Source: Variovorax sp. JS1663
GTDB lineage: Bacteria > Pseudomonadota > Gammaproteobacteria > Burkholderiales > Burkholderiaceae_C
NCBI RefSeq assembly: GCF_002157355.1
Contig: NZ_LYMK01000021.1
Coordinates: 45,485 to 109,484 of the forward strand
DNA: 64,000 nt
Direction: 5' to 3'
Under the pieces are notes generated by a model. That model saw only the letters and a list, made by a program, of their open reading frames with translations. It made no database searches and was not told the origin of the DNA. The position numbers were made by a program, and so were the translations under genes. Shown here piece by piece: positions 9,065-17,279 of the stretch. The first letter of the stretch is position 1. Every line of letters begins with the position of its first letter.

Positions 9065-9501
9065 CGCCGCAGAATGGCCGACACCTGCGCCGTCCCGGTG
9101 TCGAGCGAGCGCATCGAGCTCAGCCTCAGCGAGGCGTACCGCAGGATCGGGTTGTTGATCAGCTTGCCGGTGAAATGGCCGTTGAAGCGCGTGTCCTTGC
9201 AACCGCTCATGTCGAGGTCGAGCGAGGCATTGGCGGTGGAGACGAAGTCGGCGCTGGAGCCGGTCAGGATGCAGGCCGCGTCGGGCAGTTGGCCGCGCAC
9301 GCTGCCATCCGCGGCGATCTGCAGGCTGCCGTTGTAGACCGACGGCGGGCCCTGCGCGCCCGTGTCCTGCTGCGCCACGTACAGGAGGAAAGGGCCCTGC
9401 CATCCGCCGAGGTAGCGCGCGTACTCCTGGGCCTGCGCCATGGGCGCAAGCGAGACCGCGGCGAGAAGCAGCAGGAGGCGCATCGCGCGAATGGTAGCCA
9501 T
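9061..9501 (-). CDS. exported hypothetical protein, 146 aa
   Basis: The protein has a signal peptide (LLLLLAAVSLAPMAQA) and a short mature domain beginning EYARYLGGWQGPFLLYV, with two Cys (DAACIL, MSGCKD) that could form a disulfide. I do not recognise a family; the strand-rich pattern suggests a small beta protein. Start ATG 9501 follows an AGGGCAGG stretch; an internal ATG at 9483 would give a more compact signal peptide and is nearly as likely. It sits 11 nt after the AEC transporter stop on the same strand, so the two may be cotranscribed. The end overlaps the cupredoxin gene by 4 nt, tail to tail. Confidence 0.65.
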   Translation of the reverse strand: MATIRAMRLLLLLAAVSLAPMAQAQEYARYLGGWQGPFLLYVAQQDTGAQGPPSVYNGSLQIAADGSVRGQLPDAACILTGSSADFVSTANASLDLDMSGCKDTRFNGHFTGKLINNPILRYASLRLSSMRSLDTGTAQVSAILRR

Positions 9502-9512
9502 CCTGCCCTGGT

Positions 9513-10418
9513 TCAGCGCATCAGCGAGAGCGCGAAGGGCAGGCTGGCCACCCCCAGCAGCGTCGACAGGGTCACCAGGCCGGCCACGTAGGCGCCGTTG
9601 TAGCCCATGCGCGCGGCCAGCACATAGGCGCTGGAAGCGGTGGGCACGGCAGAGAAAGTCATCAGCACCGCGGCCTGCGCCGCGTCCAGCCGCAGCGCGA
9701 GCGCCAGGCCCCAGGCGATCAGCGGCAGCACCAGGTGGCGGATGGTCAGCACCGAGACCGCGAGCGCCTTGCCGCGCGCCAGTGTCGCGAACTGCATGCC
9801 GGCGCCGGCGGCCATCAGGCCCAGCGCCAGCGATGCGGCGCCGATGCGGGTGAGCGTGGGGGCGAGCCAGTCCGGTACGGTGAAGCCCAGCAGGTTGGCC
9901 GCCAGGCCGCTGAGCGTCGCGATGATCAGCGGGTTCCGCAACAATTGCCGCGCAAAGCCAGCGTCCGCATGCCGCGCCATGGGCCAGACTGCGGCGATGT
10001 TGAAGAGCGGCACGCACACCCCGATCAGCACCGCGATCATCAGCAGGCCGGCCGCTCCCCCCACCCGGTCGGCCAGCGCCAGGCAGATGAAGGAGTTGAA
10101 GCGGAATGCGACTTGCGCGCTTGCCGCATGGTCGCGGCGGTCGATGTGGGTGCGCAGCCCCGGCAGGAAGGGCAGCGCGTAGGCCAGCGCGATGCCCGCC
10201 AGGCCCACCCCCACGCCGGCCGTCAGCAGGTGCGAGGTGGCGTCGAAGTCCAGCGGGCTGCGCACGATCGAGTGGAAGAGCAGGACCGGAAAAAGAAAGT
10301 AGTAGACCAGGCTCTCGACCTGGTCCCAGACGCGGCGGTCCAGCGGGGTGTAACGGCACAGCAGCCAGCCGCAGGCGATCAGGGAGAAGTCGGGGAAGAG
10401 CAGCTGCGCGAAGTTCAC
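9513..10418 (-). CDS. AEC (auxin efflux carrier) family transporter
   Basis: A 301-residue inner-membrane protein with about ten hydrophobic helices. Typical AEC features are the N-terminal LFPDFSLIACGWLLCRY and the central RNPLIIATLSGLAANLLG, where a proline/glycine-rich break divides the two five-helix halves. AEC carriers in proteobacteria export or import organic acids such as malonate or lactate; the substrate here is not apparent. Divergent from the Bug gene at 10522, with 103 nt between the start codons. Confidence 0.9.
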   Translation of the reverse strand: MNFAQLLFPDFSLIACGWLLCRYTPLDRRVWDQVESLVYYFLFPVLLFHSIVRSPLDFDATSHLLTAGVGVGLAGIALAYALPFLPGLRTHIDRRDHAASAQVAFRFNSFICLALADRVGGAAGLLMIAVLIGVCVPLFNIAAVWPMARHADAGFARQLLRNPLIIATLSGLAANLLGFTVPDWLAPTLTRIGAASLALGLMAAGAGMQFATLARGKALAVSVLTIRHLVLPLIAWGLALALRLDAAQAAVLMTFSAVPTASSAYVLAARMGYNGAYVAGLVTLSTLLGVASLPFALSLMR

Positions 10419-10521
10419 CGCCCGAGAATAAACGCTGCGTTCCGTGGGTTATCCACGAAGTGTCGCCACGGCGGAGCCGTTAGCATCCGGGCTTTGTTTT
10501 CGTATCTCCAGGAGCACCCTC

Positions 10522-11499
10522 ATGCAACGTCGTCAATGGAACGCGCTCGCGGCTGTCGCCGCGCTGGCCGTGATCGCCAGCCCCGTCTGGGCGCAGGGCT
10601 ATCCCAACAAGCCCATCGAGCTGCAGGTGCCGTTCGCGCCGGGCGGCACCACCGACATCGTGGCGCGCGTGATCTCCGAGCCGCTGGGCAAGGCGCTGGG
10701 CCAGAGCGTGGTGGTCATCAACAAGGCGGGCGGGGGTGGCATCGTGGGCGCGGCCGAGACGGCGCGTGCCACGCCCGACGGGTACAAGCTGGGCGTGGCC
10801 ACCGTGTCCAGCACGGCCGCCAACCCGGCCATCAACCCGAAGGTGCCCTACGACCCGGTCAACGACTTCACGCCGATCGTCAACATCGCGGCGACGCCGA
10901 ACATCATCGCGGTGCACCCGAGCTTCCCGGCCAAGAACTATGCCGAGTTCGTTGCAGAGATCAAGAAGAATCCCGGCAAGTATTCCTATGCTTCCTCGGG
11001 CACCGGCGGCATCGGCCACCTGCTGATGGAGCTCTACAAGAGCCTCACCAACACCTTCGTGACCCACATCCCCTACCGCGGCGCCGGTCCGGCGCTGAAT
11101 GACGTGGTGGCGGGCCAGGTTGCGATCATGTTCGACAACATCCCCTCGGCGCTGCCCTTCATCAAGACCGGCAAGCTGGTGCCCATCGTGGTGTCGGCGC
11201 CGCAGCGGCTGAAGGATCTGCCCAACGTGCCGACCTTCAAGGAAGTGGGGCTGGAGCCGGTCAACCGCATGGCCTACTACGGCATCCTCGGGCCCAAGGG
11301 CCTGCCCAAGGAGGTGGTGGACAAGATCAACGCCGGCGTGAAGAAGTCGGTGGAAGACCCGGCGGTGCGCAAGCGCATCGAGGACACCGGCTCGCTGATC
11401 GTGGCCAACACGCCCGAGCAGTTCGCCGAGCAGATCAAGGCCGAGTACGCGGTCTACAAGCAGGTGGTGGCGAAGCAGAAGCTCACGCTGGACAACTGA
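10522..11499 (+). CDS. Bug/TctC-family periplasmic substrate-binding protein
   Basis: A 325-residue exported protein with a Sec signal (to VWAQ). The family motifs are the N-terminal YPNKPIELQVPFAPGGTTD, KAGGGGIVGA, the ATPDGY segment and THIPYRGAGPAL. Bug proteins bind carboxylates or small aromatics, often without an adjacent TctAB permease; none is present here. The start is fixed by AGGAG 7 nt upstream of ATG 10522. A rho-independent terminator follows at 11520-11546. Substrate unknown. Confidence 0.93.
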   Translation: MQRRQWNALAAVAALAVIASPVWAQGYPNKPIELQVPFAPGGTTDIVARVISEPLGKALGQSVVVINKAGGGGIVGAAETARATPDGYKLGVATVSSTAANPAINPKVPYDPVNDFTPIVNIAATPNIIAVHPSFPAKNYAEFVAEIKKNPGKYSYASSGTGGIGHLLMELYKSLTNTFVTHIPYRGAGPALNDVVAGQVAIMFDNIPSALPFIKTGKLVPIVVSAPQRLKDLPNVPTFKEVGLEPVNRMAYYGILGPKGLPKEVVDKINAGVKKSVEDPAVRKRIEDTGSLIVANTPEQFAEQIKAEYAVYKQVVAKQKLTLDN

Positions 11500-11519
11500 T
11501 CCGTCCGCCTCGACGACGA

Positions 11520-11546
11520 GCCGCCCGCGCCACGGGCGGCTTTTTT
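11520..11546 (+). terminator. rho-independent terminator after the Bug gene
   Basis: A hairpin with arms GCCGCCCG (11520-11527) and CGGGCGGC (11533-11540) and a 5-nt loop is followed by six T residues. It lies 21 nt after the Bug stop codon and 20 nt before xerD, so it separates the two transcripts. Confidence 0.9.
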
Positions 11547-11565
11547 GTTTGTCATCATCGCCCCC

Positions 11566-12480
11566 ATGACCGAGGCCATCGACCCGCCCTTCGCCCTGCC
11601 CGAGATCGACGAATTCATCGACGCGCTCTGGCTGGAGGACGGCCTGTCGCAGAACACGCTGGCGGCCTACCGGCGCGACCTCGTGCTGCTGGCGCGATGG
11701 CTGCACGCACGGGACGGCCGGGCGCTCGATGCCGCGCTCGAGAGCGATCTGCAGGCCTACATGGGGGCGCGCCTGACGGCCAGGGGCAAGGCCACGTCGG
11801 CCAACCGCCGCCTGACCGTGTTCAAGCGCTATTTCCGGTGGGCGGTGCGCGAGCACCGCATCGCTGCCGACCCCAGCCTGAGGCTGGTGCCGGCGAAGCA
11901 GTCGCTGCGGGCGATCAAGACGCTGTCCGAGAAGCAGGTGGAGGACCTGCTGGCCGCGCCCGAGGTGGATACGCCGCTGGGCCTGCGCGACCGCGCGATG
12001 CTCGAACTCATGTATGCGAGCGGGCTGCGCGTGAGCGAGCTGGTGGCGCTGCGGGTCTTCGAGCTGAGCCTCAACGACGGCGTGCTGCGCGTGCTCGGCA
12101 AGGGCAGCAAGGAGCGGCTGGTGCCCTTCGGCGGCGAGGCGCGGCGCTGGATCGAGCGCTACATGCACGAGTCGCGGCCCGCCATCCTGGACGGCCAGCA
12201 GACGCCCGACCTGTTCGTCACGGCCCGCGGGGCCGGCATGACGCGGGTGATGTTCTGGATCATCGTCAAGAAGCATGCGCAGGCGGCGGGCATCCACGTG
12301 CCGCTGTCGCCGCACACGCTGCGCCATGCCTTCGCCACGCACCTGCTCAACCATGGCGCCGACCTGCGCGCGGTGCAGCTGCTGCTCGGACATGCCGACA
12401 TCTCGACCACCACCATCTACACGCACGTGGCGCGCGAACGCCTGAAACAACTTCACGCCCAGCACCATCCCCGTGGGTGA
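11566..12480 (+). CDS. xerD: site-specific tyrosine recombinase XerD
   Basis: A 304-residue tyrosine recombinase with an N-terminal SAM-like core-binding domain (residues 1-95) and a C-terminal catalytic domain. The catalytic residues are visible: Arg in SGLRVSEL, HTLRHAFATHLL (HxxR), His in GHADISTT and Tyr285 in TIYTHV. XerD acts with XerC at dif to resolve chromosome dimers. Length and isolated position favour the housekeeping XerD over a phage integrase. The ATG at 11566 is chosen over a TTG at 11545 inside the terminator. No Shine-Dalgarno is obvious. Confidence 0.93.
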   Translation: MTEAIDPPFALPEIDEFIDALWLEDGLSQNTLAAYRRDLVLLARWLHARDGRALDAALESDLQAYMGARLTARGKATSANRRLTVFKRYFRWAVREHRIAADPSLRLVPAKQSLRAIKTLSEKQVEDLLAAPEVDTPLGLRDRAMLELMYASGLRVSELVALRVFELSLNDGVLRVLGKGSKERLVPFGGEARRWIERYMHESRPAILDGQQTPDLFVTARGAGMTRVMFWIIVKKHAQAAGIHVPLSPHTLRHAFATHLLNHGADLRAVQLLLGHADISTTTIYTHVARERLKQLHAQHHPRG

Positions 12481-12570
12481 GAGAGTGCCAATGCCCCGAC
12501 GCCGGCAGCCGGGATGGTGTCGCGCCAGAATCGCAGGCTGTCGAAGAACACCCGAGTGCATGAAGGACAC

Positions 12571-13557
12571 ATGCCCATGACCTGGACGTTTTCTTTTCGC
12601 CTGTGCGCCGCGTTGCCGGCCCTGGTCTGCTGCATGGCGCTGTCGGCCGCCCACGCGCAGTCGGTGCCGAAGACCATCCGGATGGTGGTGGCCTATCCGA
12701 CCGGCGGCGTCAGCGACCTCGTGGCCCGCGCGCTGGCCGAGAAGCTGGCCGCGCAACTGGGCAGCACGGTGGTGGTCGAGAACAAGGGCGGTGCGAGCGG
12801 CACCATCGGCATGGACGCGGTCGCCAAGGCGGCGCCCGACGGCGCCACGCTCGGCTTCTCGGCCATCAGCCCGCTGGTACTGAACCCGCACATCGCCAAG
12901 TCGCCCTTCGATCCGCTGAAGGACATTGCGCCGGTGGCGAGCGTCATGTACTCGCCGGTGCTGCTGCTGGCGACGGAAGCCACCGGCACGCGCGATTTCC
13001 GCACGCTGCTGGATGATGCGCGTGCCCGCCCTGGCGCGGTGCGCTGGGCCACCTCGGGCCGGGCCTCGCTGGGCCATATCGTGCTGGAGGAACTGCGCAG
13101 CGGGGCTGGCGTGGACATCACCCACATCCCCTACAAGGGCGGTGCACAGCAGCTGAACGACGCGCTGGGCGGCCAGTTCGAGATCCTTTCCATCAATCCG
13201 GGCCCGGCGCTGGCGCAGCACATCAGCTCCGGCAAGCTTCGCCCGCTGGCGGTGGGGGCGCCCGCGCGCCTGGCGAGCCTGCCGAAGGTGCCGACGCTGG
13301 CCGAGCTCGGGTACCCGGCCGCCAATCTCAGCTCCGTGTTCGGCATTTTCGCGCCGGCCAACACGCCCGCCATCCTGATCGCGAAATACAACGTCGAGAT
13401 CAACAAGGCACTGGAGAGCCCCGACCTGCGCGCGAGGCTGGCTGCCGCCGGCAACGTGCCGACCGGTGGCAGCGCCGATGCCTTCGGCGACGAGATCGCC
13501 AGCGAGTACGAGAGCAACGAGCGCATCGTCAAGGCGGCCGGCCTGAAGAGTGATTGA
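12571..13557 (+). CDS. Bug/TctC-family periplasmic substrate-binding protein
   Basis: A 328-residue exported protein with a signal peptide ending near AHAQ. Bug motifs are present: RMVVAYPTGGVSDLVARAL (phosphate/carboxylate loop), ENKGGASGTIGMDAV, AAPDGATLGF and THIPYKGGAQQLN. In the first loop the usual PFAPGGxxD reads AYPTGGVSD. An AAGGA precedes the ATG at 12571; an in-frame ATG at 12577 has better spacing. It stands alone between xerD and the TetR gene, with no permease nearby. Substrate unknown. Confidence 0.92.
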   Translation: MPMTWTFSFRLCAALPALVCCMALSAAHAQSVPKTIRMVVAYPTGGVSDLVARALAEKLAAQLGSTVVVENKGGASGTIGMDAVAKAAPDGATLGFSAISPLVLNPHIAKSPFDPLKDIAPVASVMYSPVLLLATEATGTRDFRTLLDDARARPGAVRWATSGRASLGHIVLEELRSGAGVDITHIPYKGGAQQLNDALGGQFEILSINPGPALAQHISSGKLRPLAVGAPARLASLPKVPTLAELGYPAANLSSVFGIFAPANTPAILIAKYNVEINKALESPDLRARLAAAGNVPTGGSADAFGDEIASEYESNERIVKAAGLKSD

Positions 13558-13563
13558 GGGGCG

Positions 13564-13598
13564 TTGCAAGGTTGGAGAGACTACCTTATAGTAGGTAG
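13564..13598 (+). promoter_or_regulatory. TetR gene promoter with overlapping operator
   Basis: A -35 box TTGCAA (13564-13569), a 17-bp spacer and a -10 box TATAGT (13587-13592) form a near-consensus promoter. The dyad CTACCT (13581-13586) - TATAGT - AGGTAG (13593-13598) wraps the -10 box, so repressor binding would block transcription. The expected transcription start falls on the ATG at 13599. Confidence 0.8.
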
Positions 13599-14171
13599 AT
13601 GGCCATTGTTTCCGCCGAATCCCTCAGCACGCGCGAGCAAATCCTGCGCGTCGCGCGCGAGCTGATCCAGACGCGCTCCTACCTGGGCTTCAGCTTCCAG
13701 GACGTAGCCGACCAGGTCGGGATCCGCAAGCCCAGCCTGTACCACCATTTCCCGACCAAGGAGGCGCTGGGCATCGAGGTGCTGCGGGCGTCGACGCAGG
13801 CCTTCCGCGACTGGACCGGGGCCAAGGTGCGCACGCCGCAGGCCTCGCTTGACGGCTATTTCCGCATGTACCGCGACGGCCTGGGTGCGGGTTCCAGTGT
13901 CTGTCCGGCGGGTGCGCTGGCGCCGGGGTGGGAGGTGATCAATGACGACCTGCGCCAGGCGGTGCGTGAGCTGCGCAGCACGCAGGTGCTGTGGCTCACG
14001 GGTGTGCTGGGCGCGCTCCTGCCGCAGCGGCAGTCCGCCGTGCCGGTGGGGGAACTGGCCGCCTACGTGTTCGCGGTCTGCCAGGGCGCGCTGCTGTCAG
14101 CGCGCATGACGGGCCGGGTGGAGGACTTCGATGAGTGCATCGCCCAGTTGAAGCGGTCGATCGAAGCGTGA
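13599..14171 (+). CDS. TetR/AcrR-family transcriptional regulator
   Basis: A 190-residue regulator. Residues 10-57 form the TetR helix-turn-helix (TREQILRVARELIQTRSY, then FQDVADQVGIRKPSLYHHFP); the rest is the ligand and dimer domain. It probably represses itself and the thiolase/hydratase genes downstream, because CTACC-N8-GGTAG occurs before both. No Shine-Dalgarno is suitably placed and the -10 box ends 6 nt before the ATG, so the mRNA is probably leaderless. The ligand may be an acyl-CoA, given the neighbours; that is inference. Confidence 0.92.
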   Translation: MAIVSAESLSTREQILRVARELIQTRSYLGFSFQDVADQVGIRKPSLYHHFPTKEALGIEVLRASTQAFRDWTGAKVRTPQASLDGYFRMYRDGLGAGSSVCPAGALAPGWEVINDDLRQAVRELRSTQVLWLTGVLGALLPQRQSAVPVGELAAYVFAVCQGALLSARMTGRVEDFDECIAQLKRSIEA

Positions 14172-14182
14172 GGGACATCGCG

Positions 14183-14207
14183 TGGCACCTGCGGGTGCCA
14201 TTTTTTT
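14183..14207 (+). terminator. rho-independent terminator after the TetR gene
   Basis: Arms TGGCACC (14183-14189) and GGTGCCA (14194-14200) with loop TGCG are followed by seven T residues. Confidence 0.88.
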
Positions 14208-14219
14208 GAGCCAAAGTAT

Positions 14220-14237
14220 CTACCAATAGGTAGGTAG
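14220..14237 (+). promoter_or_regulatory. second TetR operator, before the thiolase gene
   Basis: CTACC (14220-14224) and GGTAG (14233-14237) with an 8-bp spacer repeat the arms and spacing of the site at 13581-13598 exactly. The site is 21 nt before the thiolase ATG. The shared arms indicate control by the adjacent TetR protein. Confidence 0.75.
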
Positions 14238-14258
14238 TTTTTGATCCAGGAGATTTCC

Positions 14259-15392
14259 ATGAAAGCCGTCATTGCCGGATATGCCCGTTCCCCCTTCCAC
14301 TTTTCCAGGAAGGGCGCCCTTGCCGAAGTGCGGCCCGACACGCTGGCCGCCGAGGTGGTCAAGGGTTTGCTGCAGCGCGCCGATCTCGACCCCGCCCTGC
14401 TGGAGGACGTGATCCTCGGCTGTGCCTACCCCGAGGCGGCGCAGGGCAACAACCTCGCGCGCATCGTCGGGCTGCTGGCCGGCCTGCCGCACGAGGTGGG
14501 CGGGATGACGGTCAACCGCTTCTGTGGATCGTCCATGCAGGCGGTGCACATCGCGGCGGCCCAGATCGAGGCCGGCATGGGCGAGGCCTTTCTGTGCGTG
14601 GGCGTGGAATCGATGACCATGGTGCCGCAGGGCGGCTTCAACTTCTCGCCCAACCCGGAGCTCAAGGCCGACACCGCCACTTACATCTCGATGGGCGAGA
14701 CGGCCGAGAACGTGGCCGAGCGCTGGAAGGTAAGCCGCACCGACCAGGAGGAACTGGCGGTGCAGTCGCACCGCAAGGCCGCGGCCGCGCGCGAGGGAGG
14801 TCGACTGGCCGGCGAGATCGTGCCGATCCGCACGCCGTCCGGCGAGCTGGTCAGCGCCGACGGCTGCATCCGGCCGAGCACCTCGCTGGAGGCGCTGGCC
14901 GGCCTGAAGCCGGCCTTCCGGCCGGATGGCGTGGTGACGGCGGGTACCTCCTCGCCGCTGACCGATGGTGCCGCCGCGGTGCTGGTGGCGAGCGACACTT
15001 TCGCCTCGCGGCACGGCCTGCAGCCGCTGGCGCGCATCCGCTCCTTCGCGACCGTGGGCGTCGACCCGGCCGTGATGGGCATCGGTCCGATCCCGGCCAC
15101 GCGCAAAGCGCTGGCGCGCGCCGGGCTGACGGTGGCCGACCTGGACGTGGTCGAGATCAACGAAGCCTTTTCCTCGCAGGCGCTGGCCTGCATCCGTGAC
15201 CTGGGCCTGGACATGGCCACGGTCAATCTGGACGGCGGCGGCCTGTCCATCGGTCACCCGCTGGGTGCCACCGGCGCGCGCATCACCGGCAAAGCGGCTT
15301 CGCTGCTGGTGCGCGAGAAGGGGCGCTATGCGCTCGCCACGCAGTGCATCGGCGGCGGGCAGGGCATCGCCACGGTGCTCGAGCGCATCTGA
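14259..15392 (+). CDS. acetyl-CoA C-acyltransferase (thiolase)
   Basis: A 377-residue thiolase. The nucleophile is C89 in NRFCGSSMQAVH; the other catalytic motifs are INEAFSSQALA, GLSIGHPLGATGAR (His) and CIGGGQG (Cys). Thiolases cleave or form 3-ketoacyl-CoA in beta-oxidation or related degradation. It resembles degradative FadA/PcaF-type enzymes of about 380-400 residues. Start ATG 14259 has AGGAG about 6 nt upstream. A MaoC hydratase follows after 44 nt, giving a short acyl-CoA operon under the upstream TetR. Confidence 0.92.
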   Translation: MKAVIAGYARSPFHFSRKGALAEVRPDTLAAEVVKGLLQRADLDPALLEDVILGCAYPEAAQGNNLARIVGLLAGLPHEVGGMTVNRFCGSSMQAVHIAAAQIEAGMGEAFLCVGVESMTMVPQGGFNFSPNPELKADTATYISMGETAENVAERWKVSRTDQEELAVQSHRKAAAAREGGRLAGEIVPIRTPSGELVSADGCIRPSTSLEALAGLKPAFRPDGVVTAGTSSPLTDGAAAVLVASDTFASRHGLQPLARIRSFATVGVDPAVMGIGPIPATRKALARAGLTVADLDVVEINEAFSSQALACIRDLGLDMATVNLDGGGLSIGHPLGATGARITGKAASLLVREKGRYALATQCIGGGQGIATVLERI

Positions 15393-15436
15393 GCCCTGCG
15401 TGCCAAGATCGCAGCTCCCGACGAAAGGAGAAGGCC

Positions 15437-15901
15437 ATGGCTGCCCAGCTGTACCTGGAAGACCTGACGCCCGGCACCCGCTTCACGAGCGGCGAGCATG
15501 CGCTCGACGAGGCGCAGATCGTCGCGTTCGCGAAGGCCTACGATCCGCAGCCCTTCCACCTGGACCCCGAGACCGCGAAGAGCACCTTCTTCCAGGGGCT
15601 CGCCGCCAGCGGCTGGCACACCGCCGCGATCACCATGCGGCTGCTGGTGGAAAGCGGCCTGCCGCTGGCCGATGGCGTGATCGGCGCCGGCGGCGAGATC
15701 GAGTGGCCGCGGCCGACCCGGCCGGGCGACGTGCTGCACGTGGAGAGCGAGGTGCTGGAAGTCATCCCCTCGCGCTCGCAGCCCCATCGCGGCATGGTGG
15801 TGGTGCGCAGCGAGACGCTCAACCAGCGTGGCGAGGTCGTGCAGCGCCTGACGCCCAAGCTGCTGGTCTTCAGGCGGCCTTCCGAGACTGTTCCGAAGTA
15901 G
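15437..15901 (+). CDS. MaoC-family dehydratase
   Basis: A 154-residue hot-dog-fold protein. The R-hydratase motif is visible as FAKAYDPQPFHLDPETAK (catalytic Asp and His) followed by FFQGLAASGWHTAAI. Members hydrate enoyl-CoA or dehydrate 3-hydroxyacyl-CoA. GGAG stands 8 nt before the ATG. Its 3' end overlaps the convergent DUF455 gene by 32 nt. With the thiolase and TetR gene it forms a small acyl-CoA module; dehydrogenase and ligase partners are not in the window. Confidence 0.9.
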   Translation: MAAQLYLEDLTPGTRFTSGEHALDEAQIVAFAKAYDPQPFHLDPETAKSTFFQGLAASGWHTAAITMRLLVESGLPLADGVIGAGGEIEWPRPTRPGDVLHVESEVLEVIPSRSQPHRGMVVVRSETLNQRGEVVQRLTPKLLVFRRPSETVPK

Positions 15902-16706
15902 CGGGTGAGGAAAGGGCGTCCAGCTCTTCCTCGGTGAAGCCCGCACGTGCGCGGGCTTCGAGGTTGAAGGGCGCGCGCAGCCTCGGCGCCTCGTAGCGCC
16001 TGTAGAGCACCCGGTAGTGCGCGATCGGGTCCTGCCCGTCGCGCTCGCAGAGCCAGCGATACCAGTGGTTACCGATGGCCACGTGGCCGATCTCGTCGCG
16101 CAGGATGATGTCGAGGATGTTGCAGGCCTTCATCGCGTCCGGCGTGGCCACGCGTCGCAGCTTGGCCTGGATCAGCGGCGTCGCATCCAGGCCGCGTGCT
16201 TCCAGCGTGCGCGGCACCAGCGCCATGCGGGCCAGTACGTCGTGGCGGGTCTTCTCGCACATGGACCACAGGCCGTCATGGCCCGTGAAGTCGCCATAGC
16301 GCCACCCCATGCCCTGCAGATGCGCGTGCAGAAGGGTGAAATGCTGTGCTTCCTCGTCGGCCACGCGCAGCCAGTCGCGGTAGTAGGCCTCGGGCATGCC
16401 ATCGAAGCGCCAGGCGGCGTCCAGCGCGAGGTTGATGGCGTTGAATTCGATGTGGCAGATCGAGTGGACCAGGGCCGCGCGGCCCTCGGCCGTGAAGGGC
16501 GAGCGCTTTTCCACCGCGGTGGCGGCCACGCGCAGCGGGCGTTCCGGCCGGCCGGGGACGCCGGCCTCGTCGCCGTCGACACGCACCGGCTCGGCAGGCG
16601 CCGGATGCACGCGCATGCGCGCGGCGGCGGCCTGGGTGGCCGCCACCTTGGCATCCGGTTCGGTGAGGCGCAGCGCGGCCAGGGCGTCGAGGCGAGGGTG
16701 CTGCAT
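15870..16706 (-). CDS. DUF455 ferritin-like domain protein
   Basis: A 278-residue helical protein with the diiron-type motifs of the ferritin-like superfamily: CHIEFNAINLALD, ADEEAQHFTLLHAHL and RDEIGHVAIGNHW, which supply Glu and ExxH ligands. DUF455 proteins resemble MiaE-type hydroxylases, but the reaction is not established. The ATG at 16706 is chosen over a GTG at 16730. TAGAAT on this strand ends 7 nt before the ATG, so transcription should begin at or next to the start codon and the mRNA may be leaderless. Divergent from the gamma carbonic anhydrase gene. Confidence 0.85.
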   Translation of the reverse strand: MQHPRLDALAALRLTEPDAKVAATQAAAARMRVHPAPAEPVRVDGDEAGVPGRPERPLRVAATAVEKRSPFTAEGRAALVHSICHIEFNAINLALDAAWRFDGMPEAYYRDWLRVADEEAQHFTLLHAHLQGMGWRYGDFTGHDGLWSMCEKTRHDVLARMALVPRTLEARGLDATPLIQAKLRRVATPDAMKACNILDIILRDEIGHVAIGNHWYRWLCERDGQDPIAHYRVLYRRYEAPRLRAPFNLEARARAGFTEEELDALSSPATSEQSRKAA

Positions 16707-16709
16707 CCC

Positions 16710-16719
16710 TACAATTCTA
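16710..16719. promoter_or_regulatory. overlapping bidirectional -10 elements
   Basis: TACAAT on the plus strand (16710-16715) and TAGAAT on the minus strand (16719-16714) overlap inside CTACAATTCTAG. One points to the gamma carbonic anhydrase gene, the other to the DUF455 gene. The -35 regions are weak on both sides. Confidence 0.55.
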
Positions 16720-16750
16720 GTTTTCCCCACTCAGCAGCAGGAGCAAGGCG

Positions 16751-17275
16751 ATGGCCCTCTACGAACTCGACGGCGTGGCGCCGCAACTCGGCCCCGGCGC
16801 CTATGTCGCCGACAGCGCGCAGGTCATCGGCAGCGTGATCATGGGCGAGAACGCCAGCATCTGGTTCGGCGTGGTGGCGCGCGGCGACAGCGACACGCTG
16901 ACCATCGGGCGCAACAGCAACATCCAGGACCTGTCCATGCTGCACGCGGACGCGGGCGTTCCGCTCACCATCGGCGAGAACGTGACCGTGGGCCACCAGG
17001 TCGTGCTGCACGGCTGCACCGTGGGCGACAACTCGCTGATCGGGATCGGCGCGGTGGTCTTGAATAAGGCCCGGATCGGCCGCAATTGCATCGTCGGTGC
17101 CGGCAGCGTCGTGACCGAGGGCAAGGAGTTTCCCGACAACTCGCTGATCATCGGCGCGCCGGCCAAAGTGGTGCGCACGCTCGACGAGGCCGCCGCCGAA
17201 AAGCTCCGGCACAACGCCGAGCACTATGTGAACAACGGCCGTCGCTTCGCGAAGGGCCTGAAAAAGATAGGTTGA
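16751..17275 (+). CDS. gamma-class carbonic anhydrase family protein
   Basis: A 174-residue left-handed beta-helix protein with hexapeptide repeats (ASIWFGVVARGD, IGRNSNIQDLSMLHAD, IGENVTVGHQVVLHGC, IGIGAVVLNKARIG). The metal ligands fit His in SMLHAD and the two His of VGHQVVLHG. Homologues such as YrdA bind zinc; carbonic anhydrase activity is not always shown. GCAGGAG precedes the ATG. Only 4 nt separate it from the Hsp33 gene, so the two are probably cotranscribed. Confidence 0.93.
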   Translation: MALYELDGVAPQLGPGAYVADSAQVIGSVIMGENASIWFGVVARGDSDTLTIGRNSNIQDLSMLHADAGVPLTIGENVTVGHQVVLHGCTVGDNSLIGIGAVVLNKARIGRNCIVGAGSVVTEGKEFPDNSLIIGAPAKVVRTLDEAAAEKLRHNAEHYVNNGRRFAKGLKKIG

Positions 17276-17279
17276 TGCC

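Noticed and set aside
11566..12480. XerD gene as phage or island integrase
   Set aside because: It is 31 kb from the 34-bp repeats, has housekeeping length and motifs, and no phage genes surround it.
10480..13569. 1029-residue minus-strand open frame, and similar frames of about 900 residues at 6683-9403
   Set aside because: They are antisense to well-supported genes (Bug receptors, XerD, multicopper oxidase) and only reflect third-position GC bias.
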